Assembly (NCBI GenBank): GCA_002899795.1
Contig: PPDG01000262.1
Location: 1 to 6,703 of the forward strand
Direction of reading: 5' to 3'
Length of the DNA: 6,703 nucleotides
From: Desulfobacteraceae bacterium
GTDB taxonomy: Bacteria; Desulfobacterota; Syntrophobacteria; BM002
The notes beneath the pieces are model-generated. The model searched no databases and was not told where the DNA came from. It saw only the letters and a list, made by a program, of their open reading frames with translations. The translations under genes were made by a program, and so were the position numbers. The number at the start of each line of letters is the position of its first letter. The first letter of the stretch is position 1. Below are positions 1 to 5,724 of the stretch, in pieces.

Positions 1-72
1 AGGTTTCAGTGTTCCCCGCTGGCGCTTCGCTTCAGACGGGATCTTAGACAGGTTTCAGTTTTTTTGTTTTTC
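1..72. other. left-edge non-coding stretch with a direct repeat
   Basis: AGGTTTCAGT occurs at 1-10 and again at 50-59, exactly 49 nt (seven times seven) apart. A T-rich run follows at 59-73. No credible gene is seen here. The second copy keeps the same spacing to the 73-121 repeat as a related CTGAAAACCTG at 3226-3236 does to the inverted copy, so this stretch may be the outer part of that repeat. Confidence 0.45.
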
Positions 73-121
73 TTCCCTGACACCTGACACCCGACACCTG
101 AAACCCTGAGATTTGGTGCTT
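73..121 (-). repeat. heptad repeat element, copy A (inverted relative to copy B)
   Basis: This 49-nt segment contains three tandem 7-nt units of the form GACACCT/GACACCC followed by GAAACCCTGAGATTTGGTG. Read on the minus strand, it matches 3170-3211 on the plus strand at 41 of 42 aligned positions by hand, except for one extra GACACCC unit. It lies in the spacer downstream of the small membrane-protein gene. Confidence 0.85.
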
Positions 122-155
122 GGAGTTTGCGACTTCATAGAGTCCAACACTCCAA
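120..155 (-). other. nested inverted repeat downstream of the membrane-protein gene
   Basis: TTGGAGT (120-126) pairs with ACTCCAA (149-155). Inside it GACT (131-134) pairs with AGTC (141-144) around a 6-nt loop. The RNA could form a two-part hairpin 29 nt past the stop codon at 184. No U-tract follows, so a classical intrinsic terminator is not supported. An 8-nt direct repeat TCCAACAC (143-150, 151-158) overlaps its arm. Confidence 0.4.
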
Positions 156-183
156 CACTACCCAGGCACGATAGTACCCTCGC

Positions 184-588
184 CTACCTACACAGCCTGA
201 GCCAGAGGGCGGCAGCCACACCCCAAATGGCGTTAAAGAAGAGCACGAGCACAGGAGTCATATTCCCCAGGGCAAGACCGAACATACCCTTATTGGCCTG
301 CATAGGAAAAATGATGAAGAACATCACCAGGGAGGGCCCCAGGCTGTACAAAAGACCACGACTTATCACTGAGCGGCGCAATATAGGCAGCAAAAACAGA
401 AACCCCCATATCCCACCCCAGACAATGCGGGGGTAAAGCCAGGCAGGGGTCAGTTGAGGGGCAATCTTGACTCCCAGGGCTGCACTGATTCCCAGGTTGC
501 CAAAGTTCCAAACCACGAGACTATTTAACACTCCCCCCACACATCCCGCTACAAAAACTAAGGAAAGAGTTCGGAAGATACTTGTCAT
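184..588 (-). CDS. small four-segment integral membrane protein of unknown function
   Basis: This 134-residue protein is mostly hydrophobic. About four membrane segments can be read near residues 6-29, 55-70, 76-95 and 108-130. Between the first two lies a short loop with a WLYPR-VWGGIWG stretch (about 50-62), and an N-x-x-WG motif sits near the C-terminus. I have an impression of conserved uncharacterised bacterial membrane proteins with this WLYPR/WGG pattern, but no function I can name. I chose the ATG at 588 because GGAG lies 6 nt upstream (595-598). An in-frame TTG four codons earlier overlaps that site and is unlikely to be used. The gene is last in the leftward series, 175 nt beyond the trmO stop, and that spacer is full of short repeats, so it may have its own promoter. 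No enzymatic motif or signal peptide cleavage site is evident. Confidence 0.75.
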   Translation of the reverse strand: MTSIFRTLSLVFVAGCVGGVLNSLVVWNFGNLGISAALGVKIAPQLTPAWLYPRIVWGGIWGFLFLLPILRRSVISRGLLYSLGPSLVMFFIIFPMQANKGMFGLALGNMTPVLVLFFNAIWGVAAALWLRLCR

Positions 589-601
589 TGTAAGCTCCAA
601 T

Positions 602-747
602 TAGTCCGTTGTCCGTAAACTGAAATGCCTAAAATGTACTAAAGTGTCTAAAATGTCTAAAATTAAAGAAAATACTACCCTGAAGAATTGCTGATTTCAA
701 GTGGGTCTGCGATTACAAACGGTAGGATTTGCAACGGACTACGGATC
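602..747. repeat. inverted GTCCGT-type heptads bracketing the trmO downstream spacer
   Basis: TAGTCCGTTG (602-611) has its exact reverse complement CAACGGACTA at 732-741. Each side extends as two 7-nt units: AGTCCGT, TGTCCGT at 603-616 and ACGGACT, ACGGATC at 734-747. They enclose the 9-nt-period repeat at 621-664. I see no gene in this spacer. Confidence 0.6.
621..664. repeat. short tandem repeat, unit CTAAAATGT (period about 9 nt)
   Basis: Four and a half degenerate units run through this AT-rich stretch: TGAAATGC, CTAAAATGTA, CTAAAGTGT, CTAAAATGT, CTAAAATT. It lies just upstream of the small membrane-protein gene, so it may overlap its promoter region. No clear -10/-35 pair was found. Confidence 0.8.
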
Positions 748-760
748 CGCCGCAGGCGGA
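746..760. repeat. GC-rich palindrome next to the trmO stop
   Basis: TCCGCC, loop GCA, GGCGGA form a perfect 6-bp stem beginning 3 nt beyond the trmO stop codon on the minus strand. It could act as a weak terminator or 3'-end stabiliser. No T-run follows, so it may instead be a small dispersed palindromic repeat. Confidence 0.6.
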
Positions 761-763
761 ACA

Positions 764-1246
764 TTACTTGAACCTTTCATCCGCCTCCGCAGCCGCTACT
801 CTCTCTGCCTTGCCGGCGAGCCAACCTATTCGTCCCACCTCTCTCGAGTCAAATTCCTGCACGTATGGCTTGATATCCAGCAAGGGGGTGGAGTCGACAA
901 TGTCTACCTCCTCGATGTGAAGTGTGCACCCCTCGATTCTCACAAGCCGTACAACCGAGATTCCTATAGCGTTGGGTCGCCTGGGCGCTCTGGTGGCGAA
1001 GACTCCTCGCATAGAATCATCCAAATAGGGCTTCACCATCAGCGAGTATCCTTGGGAGAGATGGAAATGATAGAGAAGAAAAATATGCGAAAACCCGTCT
1101 AGATCTTTCAAACCATCACTACACTCAGGGATTACCTCTACGGTGCCGGCCACTCCCCGGGCTCCAGCAGGCTGAATAGGCATCCCTTTTGTCTCTTTGA
1201 AGGGTGAATGAATGACGCCAATGGGGCGATATCTTATTTCTTGCAT
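764..1246 (-). CDS. trmO: tRNA (N6-threonylcarbamoyladenosine(37)-N6)-methyltransferase TrmO
   Basis: The 160-residue product matches the TrmO/TsaA (UPF0066, YaeB-like) family. Known members use S-adenosylmethionine to N6-methylate t6A at position 37 of certain ANN-decoding tRNAs in the cytoplasm. Family motifs appear in order: IGVIHSPF (residues 9-16), the P-x-QP segment (23-26), LDGFSHIFLLYHFH (49-62), the diagnostic GVFATRAPRRPNAIGIS block (81-97), and a D-x-x-PLLDIKPY segment (118-128). The length fits the short form of the family, which consists of the catalytic beta-barrel domain without the C-terminal extension of E. coli TrmO. The ATG at 1246 has GAGAGG six bases upstream (1253-1258). 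The gene follows the permease by 107 nt, with GC-rich hairpins between them, so co-transcription is possible but not shown. No function linked to the exporter is implied. Confidence 0.93.
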   Translation of the reverse strand: MQEIRYRPIGVIHSPFKETKGMPIQPAGARGVAGTVEVIPECSDGLKDLDGFSHIFLLYHFHLSQGYSLMVKPYLDDSMRGVFATRAPRRPNAIGISVVRLVRIEGCTLHIEEVDIVDSTPLLDIKPYVQEFDSREVGRIGWLAGKAERVAAAEADERFK

Positions 1247-1282
1247 GGCTTACCTCTCATCATTCTTTGTGATCGCAAGCAG

Positions 1283-1301
1283 CCTCCGGCCCGGAGGGGC
1301 C
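1283..1301. other. overlapping alternative hairpins between permease gene and trmO
   Basis: CCTCCG (1283-1288) pairs with CGGAGG (1292-1297), and overlapping GGCCC (1288-1292) pairs with GGGCC (1297-1301). The two stems share bases and cannot form together. They lie in the 107-nt spacer, 37 nt upstream of the trmO start. No T-run follows on the minus strand. Confidence 0.5.
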
Positions 1302-1353
1302 TACCACCTGGAGGGAGCTTACTCTTGCAGAGAGAACAGACTGGGAATCACTT

Positions 1354-3048
1354 TTACCCTTCGTAGGCAGCTAATTTCCGAATACCATACCGCATCGGCA
1401 GCCAGACAGCAGCAATATTCACTAGCACCATGAGAAAAATGGAGCCGCCGACATACAACCATTGGAAAAAGCTGAGGGAATGGTGGCGGGCCTGGGCCAT
1501 GAACAGGATGTAGACGGGCCCCGCTTCCAGAACAACCACCATTGCTATGAAGCCCATAGCCAGGATCATGTAGAGCAGCCCGCCAAAACCTGTGGCAACT
1601 TGGGTTACGTTCTCGGCCTTGAAGTTTGGGAAGACGGCGCCCATGCCTACTCCAAGAGCGGTGATGCCAAAAACCATGGAGAAAATGGTGATGGGTGCCA
1701 GCCAGCGCATCAGAGCGCTCACTTGAAGCAATTCGTTCGTGGCGATGGTCAGGATCAGACCAAGGAGCAGCAAAGGCGCAAGATAAAAAAGGAACTTGCT
1801 CCACAGTAACCGTCTCATACTCAACGGGGCACTTTGCATAATCCAGAATGAAAAGCCTTCTCCGCTCACCGCCGTAAATACGAAACGTACGCCGATAGAG
1901 GCCAGGACAAATCCGGCCAGACCAACATTCAGAAAGGCGATGAGATTTTGCAAATAAAAAGTGGGCACCTTAACACTGTCCAGAGGCAAAACGCTGTAAT
2001 TGTAAAGATAGAGCACAATAAGAGCTAAGATCAGGAGTAGCTGTGACCACTGGGTATTGTCGCGGAAGAAGAACTTCAGGTCTTTGCCCATGAGACTCAG
2101 AGTCTGGGAGCGACGCGGTGTTCTGGGCCTGAGCCGCTTGGGAACCAGGCCCAGAAATCTGCCAGCCAACAGACGTCCGCTTTCTTGGGACTTGGACCAG
2201 CCCTCCGGGTAAACCCTAATCGCCACAAAGGCACACACCACCAAACTGGCCAAACCGTTCACCCACAAAAATCCCTGGTAAAAACCACTGGACATGGCTG
2301 AAGGTCTCAGAAGAGGCCAAATCGCCTCACTGGCCCAACTGCTGGGCAGATAAGGTGAGGCCGGAGCACTGAGCGCTCGAAAATAAGTGATCACACTGGC
2401 GAAAGCGTCTGGATCTACCAACCTTTCCGGTCGCGTAAACCGGAAGAGAAAGAAAAGGAGAATGATCACCAAAAGGGAAAGGAGAAAAAGTATATCCCGG
2501 CTGCGCTGGGCTGGAAAGACCTGCACCAAGATCATGGTGAGGGTTATCCCCAGAGCTGCTGCCAGGATCAGATAGGGAATAATCACACTGACAAGACCGA
2601 GATAATAGACAAGGGACGCCTGGTAGACAAGGCCGTAAGCTGTGAAGATGGGAATGCCAAAAAGCAGTACCATCCATGAACTCTCAACTAACGTATCCAG
2701 AAAACGAGCCGCAAAAATTTCTCCTACGGAAACCGGGGTAGCGTGAATTATTTCTAAATCCTGCGACAGAAAAAACGTATTGAGAGCTACCAGTACGTTA
2801 CTGAAGATCAACAACCCGAAAAAGGTAAGATACACCATGGTGAGAAGCTTGTAGGCTAGCAGGTCGCCAAATTCTTCCACTGCCTGAAAATAGCGGAGCA
2901 CCCGGTAGAATATCACATATATTCCGACCCAGAAGCCAACAGCCACAACCAACAGAGAACCTGCTTTGATAAGGGATCGGCGGCCGCCAAAAAATAAGCC
3001 GTTTCTGAAACCCCACCAGCGTGGGGCAAGTAAAGTCAATACCTTCAT
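1354..3048 (-). CDS. ABC-2-type exporter permease, large 12-segment form (putative ABC exporter family)
   Basis: The 564-residue protein has about 12 hydrophobic segments, near residues 29-48, 67-89, 122-141, 146-174, 183-203, 258-278, 335-353, 365-392, 418-436, 449-471, 486-510 and 531-552. Family resemblance: it looks like the long putative ABC exporter permeases (ABC_tran_2-type, about 550 residues) that pair with EcsA/CcmA-like ATPases. A segment at about 395-419 (SGEG, then SAPLS, then KF) is what I remember as typical of that family. A matching segment in the first half (ATPVS near 103-107, then RF at 115-116) suggests two fused homologous halves. Proposed role: the transmembrane part of an efflux pump driven by the ATPase encoded 318 nt upstream; the substrate cannot be told. 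I chose the ATG at 3048 over an in-frame TTG at 3060. Neither has a strong ribosome binding site, so the start is uncertain by four codons. Confidence 0.85.
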   Translation of the reverse strand: MKVLTLLAPRWWGFRNGLFFGGRRSLIKAGSLLVVAVGFWVGIYVIFYRVLRYFQAVEEFGDLLAYKLLTMVYLTFFGLLIFSNVLVALNTFFLSQDLEIIHATPVSVGEIFAARFLDTLVESSWMVLLFGIPIFTAYGLVYQASLVYYLGLVSVIIPYLILAAALGITLTMILVQVFPAQRSRDILFLLSLLVIILLFFLFRFTRPERLVDPDAFASVITYFRALSAPASPYLPSSWASEAIWPLLRPSAMSSGFYQGFLWVNGLASLVVCAFVAIRVYPEGWSKSQESGRLLAGRFLGLVPKRLRPRTPRRSQTLSLMGKDLKFFFRDNTQWSQLLLILALIVLYLYNYSVLPLDSVKVPTFYLQNLIAFLNVGLAGFVLASIGVRFVFTAVSGEGFSFWIMQSAPLSMRRLLWSKFLFYLAPLLLLGLILTIATNELLQVSALMRWLAPITIFSMVFGITALGVGMGAVFPNFKAENVTQVATGFGGLLYMILAMGFIAMVVVLEAGPVYILFMAQARHHSLSFFQWLYVGGSIFLMVLVNIAAVWLPMRYGIRKLAAYEG

Positions 3049-3073
3049 AGCCCAAACCAATTATGGGATGAGT

Positions 3074-3208
3074 CGCAATCCGCAATCAAAGAATCCAGTA
3101 GTCAGTAAGCAGTAGGCGTAAGGCTCAGGGCACAAGGCGCAAGGCGCACAAAAGCACATCCGAAAGCCCAAGCACCAAATATCAGGGTTTCAGGTGTCAG
3201 GTGTCAGG
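3074..3208. repeat. degenerate tandem repeat with 7-nt period, about 19 units
   Basis: Cutting the sequence every 7 nt from 3074 gives related neighbouring units whose sequence drifts along the array: CGCAATC twice (3074-3087), then CAGTAGT, CAGTAAG, CAGTAGG (3096-3116), then GGCGCAA-like units (about 3117-3150), then a GTGTCAG pair (3194-3207). A middle section (about 3152-3179) is strongly degenerate. No gap out of the 7-nt register was needed by hand. The right end contains copy B of the inverted repeat. Confidence 0.75.
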
Positions 3209-3211
3209 GAA
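3170..3211 (+). repeat. heptad repeat element, copy B (inverted partner of 73-121)
   Basis: This 42-nt segment is the plus-strand counterpart of the minus-strand reading of 73-121, differing by one substitution and the loss of one 7-nt unit. A CTGAAAACCTG at 3226-3236 lies 14 nt beyond it, matching the spacing of CAGGTTTCAG (49-58) from copy A. Confidence 0.85.
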
Positions 3212-3295
3212 TTAAAGAGAAGGCGCTGAAAACCTGCCGCCTTACCTTCCCTTTGTCGCCTTGCATATAAAATCTTTTTACCCTATGCCCTACTT

Positions 3296-3315
3296 GTCCT
3301 GAGCCTGTCGAAGGA
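3296..3315. repeat. REP-like palindromic element (TCCTGAGCCTGTCGAAGGA type)
   Basis: The segment reads GTCCTGAGCCTGTCGAAGGA, a sequence I recognise as a widespread bacterial intergenic repeat (its reverse complement begins TCCTTCGACAGGCTCAGGA). TCCT pairs with AGGA around a tandem G-A/A-G mismatch. It sits between CCCTATG-type heptads at 3281-3293 and 3318-3331, as if inserted into them. Confidence 0.7.
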
Positions 3316-3366
3316 TGCCCTATGCTCTATGCCTCCACAATCTAAAATCTAATACCCTTCAATTCC

Positions 3367-4134
3367 TCAATTGTTTTGGTTAATGAAACCAATATCTTCA
3401 GTGCTTTCGGTCTCAGCGCCGGTCAGATGCAAAAATATGGACTCCAAGCGTGAATCTTCTTGGCCAGCCAACTCCTTGAGCTCAGCGACGGTACCCTCTG
3501 CAAGGAGTTCTCCCTTTTGGATGATGCCGATGCGATCGCAAAGTTCTTCTGCAACTTCAAGGGTATGGGTGGACATGAACACGGTGAGACCGCTCCGTTT
3601 CAATCTCGTGAAGATTCGCTTAATGAGCCGAGCCCCTTTGGGATCAAAGCCCACAAGAGGTTCATCCACAATGAAAACCCTTGGTTCATGCAGCAAGGCA
3701 GCACTCATGATTAACCGTTGTTTCATACCATGGGAATAGCTACCCACCAGTTCCTTGGCCCATTCTGCCAATTCAAAGAGTTCGAGAAACTGCTGGATCC
3801 TCTTTTCTCGTCCCGCACCATTGAAACCGTACAGATTGGCCATGAAGGACATGAATTCTGACCCTGTGAGTTTTTCGTACAGAAACGGACGATCCGGAAT
3901 AAATCCTACCCGTGCCTTCACTTCGATGGGATGTTTCAGCAAATCCAGGTCATCAATATAGATACTCCCTGAGGTTGGACGCATGATTCCGGCGAGCATC
4001 TTGATGGTGGTTGTTTTACCGGCTCCGTTGGGCCCGAGAAATCCATAAATCTCTCCGGGCGCCACCATCAAGCTCACGTTGTCCACCGCAGTGACTTGTT
4101 TGAAGCGTTTTGTAAGTTCTTCCAGGCGAATCAT
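3367..4134 (-). CDS. ABC transporter ATP-binding protein (ABC-2/EcsA-like exporter ATPase)
   Basis: This 255-residue cytoplasmic nucleotide-binding subunit has all core ABC motifs: Walker A GPNGAGKT (residues 34-41), signature SYSHGMKQR (132-140, a variant of LSGGQ common in ABC-2 ATPases), Walker B VFIVDEP (153-159, catalytic E158), D-loop GFDP (162-165, usually GLDP) and the H-loop histidine in STH (H190). The usual Q-loop glutamine seems to be replaced in GFIPDRP (77-83), as in some EcsA-like relatives. After the ATPase core there is an acidic, low-complexity tail of about 20 residues. The ATG at 4134 has AGAGGA 6 nt upstream (4141-4146). The gene lies 96 nt after the transglutaminase-like gene and 318 nt before the permease on the same strand. 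It should energise that permease, since the two types commonly occur as pairs. No substrate is indicated. Confidence 0.93.
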   Translation of the reverse strand: MIRLEELTKRFKQVTAVDNVSLMVAPGEIYGFLGPNGAGKTTTIKMLAGIMRPTSGSIYIDDLDLLKHPIEVKARVGFIPDRPFLYEKLTGSEFMSFMANLYGFNGAGREKRIQQFLELFELAEWAKELVGSYSHGMKQRLIMSAALLHEPRVFIVDEPLVGFDPKGARLIKRIFTRLKRSGLTVFMSTHTLEVAEELCDRIGIIQKGELLAEGTVAELKELAGQEDSRLESIFLHLTGAETESTEDIGFINQNN

Positions 4135-4173
4135 GTTCTATCCTCTAAGTAGTGTCCGTCTTCAGTAGTCGAA

Positions 4174-4197
4174 TGGCAAGCAGAGCTTGCTCCTACA
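4174..4197 (-). repeat. REP-like palindrome between the transglutaminase-like and ATPase genes
   Basis: GCAAGC (4176-4181) and GCTTGC (4185-4190) form a 6-bp stem with a 3-nt loop. On the minus strand the element begins GTAGGAGCAAGCTC, resembling the GTAGGAGC REP family known from Pseudomonas and other bacteria. It fills part of the 96-nt spacer and could be a transcript-stability hairpin within the putative operon. Confidence 0.55.
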
Positions 4198-4230
4198 TTG
4201 GTTCCCGTTCATCAGTAGAACGTACAATCT

Positions 4231-5724
4231 TCATTCATAGTCTATGACTTTGATACCTAGCCTTCCGAGAACTCTCACCAACCGCACCTGGCGATCTAGC
4301 CCTCCCGTAATGAGCCGAACATGGGTGGGGTCCGCAGGCACTTGGTTCAAAAGGGAATCCACGGCAACCCATTCCCCCACGTAGACTTCATTCCAGGCGT
4401 GATAATAGAAGCGGCCTTTGGTGTAAAGGAGACCCGCAACGATCCTCGTGGGAACGCCCACAGATCTGGCCAGGGCAGCAAAGAGCACGCTATGCTCATT
4501 GCAATCTCCGGCCCGCATCTTGTAAACTCCAAACGCGTTTGGAATGGATAGCGTCGGCCGCTTTTCAAGATTGTGATAGACCCAGGAGCTAATGAGCTCA
4601 ACAGCCCGCAAAGCATCCTTTTCCTCACCCACAATGGCCGCGGCCTGCTCTTGCAAGATCGGCTCGTCGCTCTGAACCAGTAAGCTCGGCTGCAAATCCC
4701 GAGCCATCTCGGCAGTGCTCAAGGGGATTTGCACTGATGAGATTTGTGGCAAAACCTCGCGAACTATGAAGAGCTCTCCTTCGCTCAACTGTTGTCTGCC
4801 ACCTGCCAAGTCCCAACCCTCACCAGTAATGCCCGTGAGTTGCAGGCGCAAACTTCTCAACAGCCTGGGCCGAGCAATGGTGCGATCTGGAACCACAGCC
4901 GCCTCACGCACTAATTCTGCGGGTGTCGCCTCGGCGAAACCGGCGACAGCATCCTTGCGGTCGCTCCTCACCATAGTCAAACCCAGAAACCCTTCTTCTT
5001 TGAGCACCTCCCCATATGGGCTAACCCAGGTCCTGAGCTTGACGCCGTGAAACTCCAATACCACGCGATAAGCCTCCAAATTTCGGGAACCAATCTGGAT
5101 TGTTTCCTTCGCCTCTACTCGCAGCGGCACCATAGTCTGACTTAAGGTGGAAGGATCAAAGAGCGCCAGCCTATAGGTATTCCCCTCTCGCAAGCTCTGT
5201 TGAGCGATGAATGACTTCATCCCACTACCCAAATAAATGGGATGAGAGAGCGGTAGTTGCTGACTGCGTTCCTGACCGGCCATCTGACTTACGAGCAGCA
5301 AGCTGCCGTCCTTTATACCGCCGCTGAGATTGTAGTAAATGGGGCCGGCTTGGAGACGAAAAGTGAAGGATTTCAGGGAGAAATCCGGCTCCAGCTTAGC
5401 TTGAACCCTGGTAAATAGATCTTGGATATCCCCGAGGAAATCGAGGCGGAGAAACAGCTCTTCGGTAAGCGCGTACCCTTCAGACCGTGGCCGGATTTCT
5501 GTGTGGCTGTACCCGGTTCTGTTGCCATGTTGATATATGGTAAACCATTCTTCCTGGAGTTCTTGGCTGGCCAGTTGTTGTACTTCCGGGGTGAGAACCT
5601 CTCCCCCGCCATAGTTAAGGCGATAGACGAAAACTGCCACATAACAAATCCAGGCAGCCAAAATCGCAATGGCGAGGGCAAGGCCCAGCCTTTTTCGCCA
5701 GGGTTTTTTTCTAATGGTGCTCAT
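4231..5724 (-). CDS. membrane-anchored transglutaminase-like (cysteine protease fold) protein
   Basis: The 497-residue protein starts with a basic stretch (KKPWRKR) followed by one hydrophobic segment (about 14-35), which predicts a cytoplasmic N-terminus and a large extracytoplasmic part. Residues about 45-260 look beta-rich and are not a domain I can name; they include a G-x-R-x-GYSH motif near 67-74. The C-terminal part (about 360-460) is a transglutaminase-like core with an intact apparent triad: Cys408 in GDCNEHS, His442 in YYHAWNEVY and Asp456 in WVAVDS. Bacterial members of this superfamily are usually proteases or amidases rather than protein cross-linkers, so the reaction is unassigned. 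The ATG at 5724 was chosen because it lies just before the hydrophobic anchor and overlaps the PHP stop by 14 nt. An upstream ATG at 5754 would add ten residues. Neither start has a clear ribosome binding site, which suggests translational coupling. The exporter ATPase gene follows after 96 nt. Confidence 0.85.
   Translation of the reverse strand: MSTIRKKPWRKRLGLALAIAILAAWICYVAVFVYRLNYGGGEVLTPEVQQLASQELQEEWFTIYQHGNRTGYSHTEIRPRSEGYALTEELFLRLDFLGDIQDLFTRVQAKLEPDFSLKSFTFRLQAGPIYYNLSGGIKDGSLLLVSQMAGQERSQQLPLSHPIYLGSGMKSFIAQQSLREGNTYRLALFDPSTLSQTMVPLRVEAKETIQIGSRNLEAYRVVLEFHGVKLRTWVSPYGEVLKEEGFLGLTMVRSDRKDAVAGFAEATPAELVREAAVVPDRTIARPRLLRSLRLQLTGITGEGWDLAGGRQQLSEGELFIVREVLPQISSVQIPLSTAEMARDLQPSLLVQSDEPILQEQAAAIVGEEKDALRAVELISSWVYHNLEKRPTLSIPNAFGVYKMRAGDCNEHSVLFAALARSVGVPTRIVAGLLYTKGRFYYHAWNEVYVGEWVAVDSLLNQVPADPTHVRLITGGLDRQVRLVRVLGRLGIKVIDYE

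Larger units (their letters stand above)
3049..3366. other. 318-nt repeat-filled spacer between ABC ATPase and permease genes
   Basis: No reading frame here is convincing. From the left it holds the weak permease leader, a long 7-nt-phased repeat tract (3074-3208), an AT-rich stretch near 3265-3280, further heptads (CCCTATG at 3281-3287 and 3318-3324; AATCTAA at 3339-3345 and 3346-3352) and a REP-like element. Its length is unusual between the two halves of an ABC exporter, and it makes a separate promoter or RNA processing between them possible. Confidence 0.7.

Noticed and set aside
113..436. Plus-strand reading frame opposite the small membrane protein
   Set aside because: Its composition is low in hydrophobic patterning and no domain is seen. 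The minus-strand frame has a good ribosome binding site and membrane segments.
746..760. Intrinsic terminator for trmO
   Set aside because: The stem is only 6 bp and is not followed by a T-run on the minus strand. It is kept only as a palindrome.
701..1102. Plus-strand reading frame opposite trmO
   Set aside because: It is antisense to a strongly recognised TrmO sequence, has no ribosome binding site and no family resemblance.
1319..1804. Long minus-strand reading frame overlapping the permease 3' end
   Set aside because: It lies inside the permease gene in another frame. Its translation is rich in H, P, S and R with no domain, while the permease frame has clear membrane segments.
2798..3085. 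Permease start at 3085
   Set aside because: The ATG at 3085 is in a different frame from the permease, and its translation lacks the expected membrane pattern.
3074..3208. CRISPR array
   Set aside because: The units are 7 nt long, degenerate and directly adjacent, with no spacers and no cas genes nearby.
73..3211. Composite transposon bounded by the two inverted repeats
   Set aside because: No transposase or recombinase lies between the copies, the enclosed genes look like ordinary chromosomal genes, and no target-site duplication is visible.
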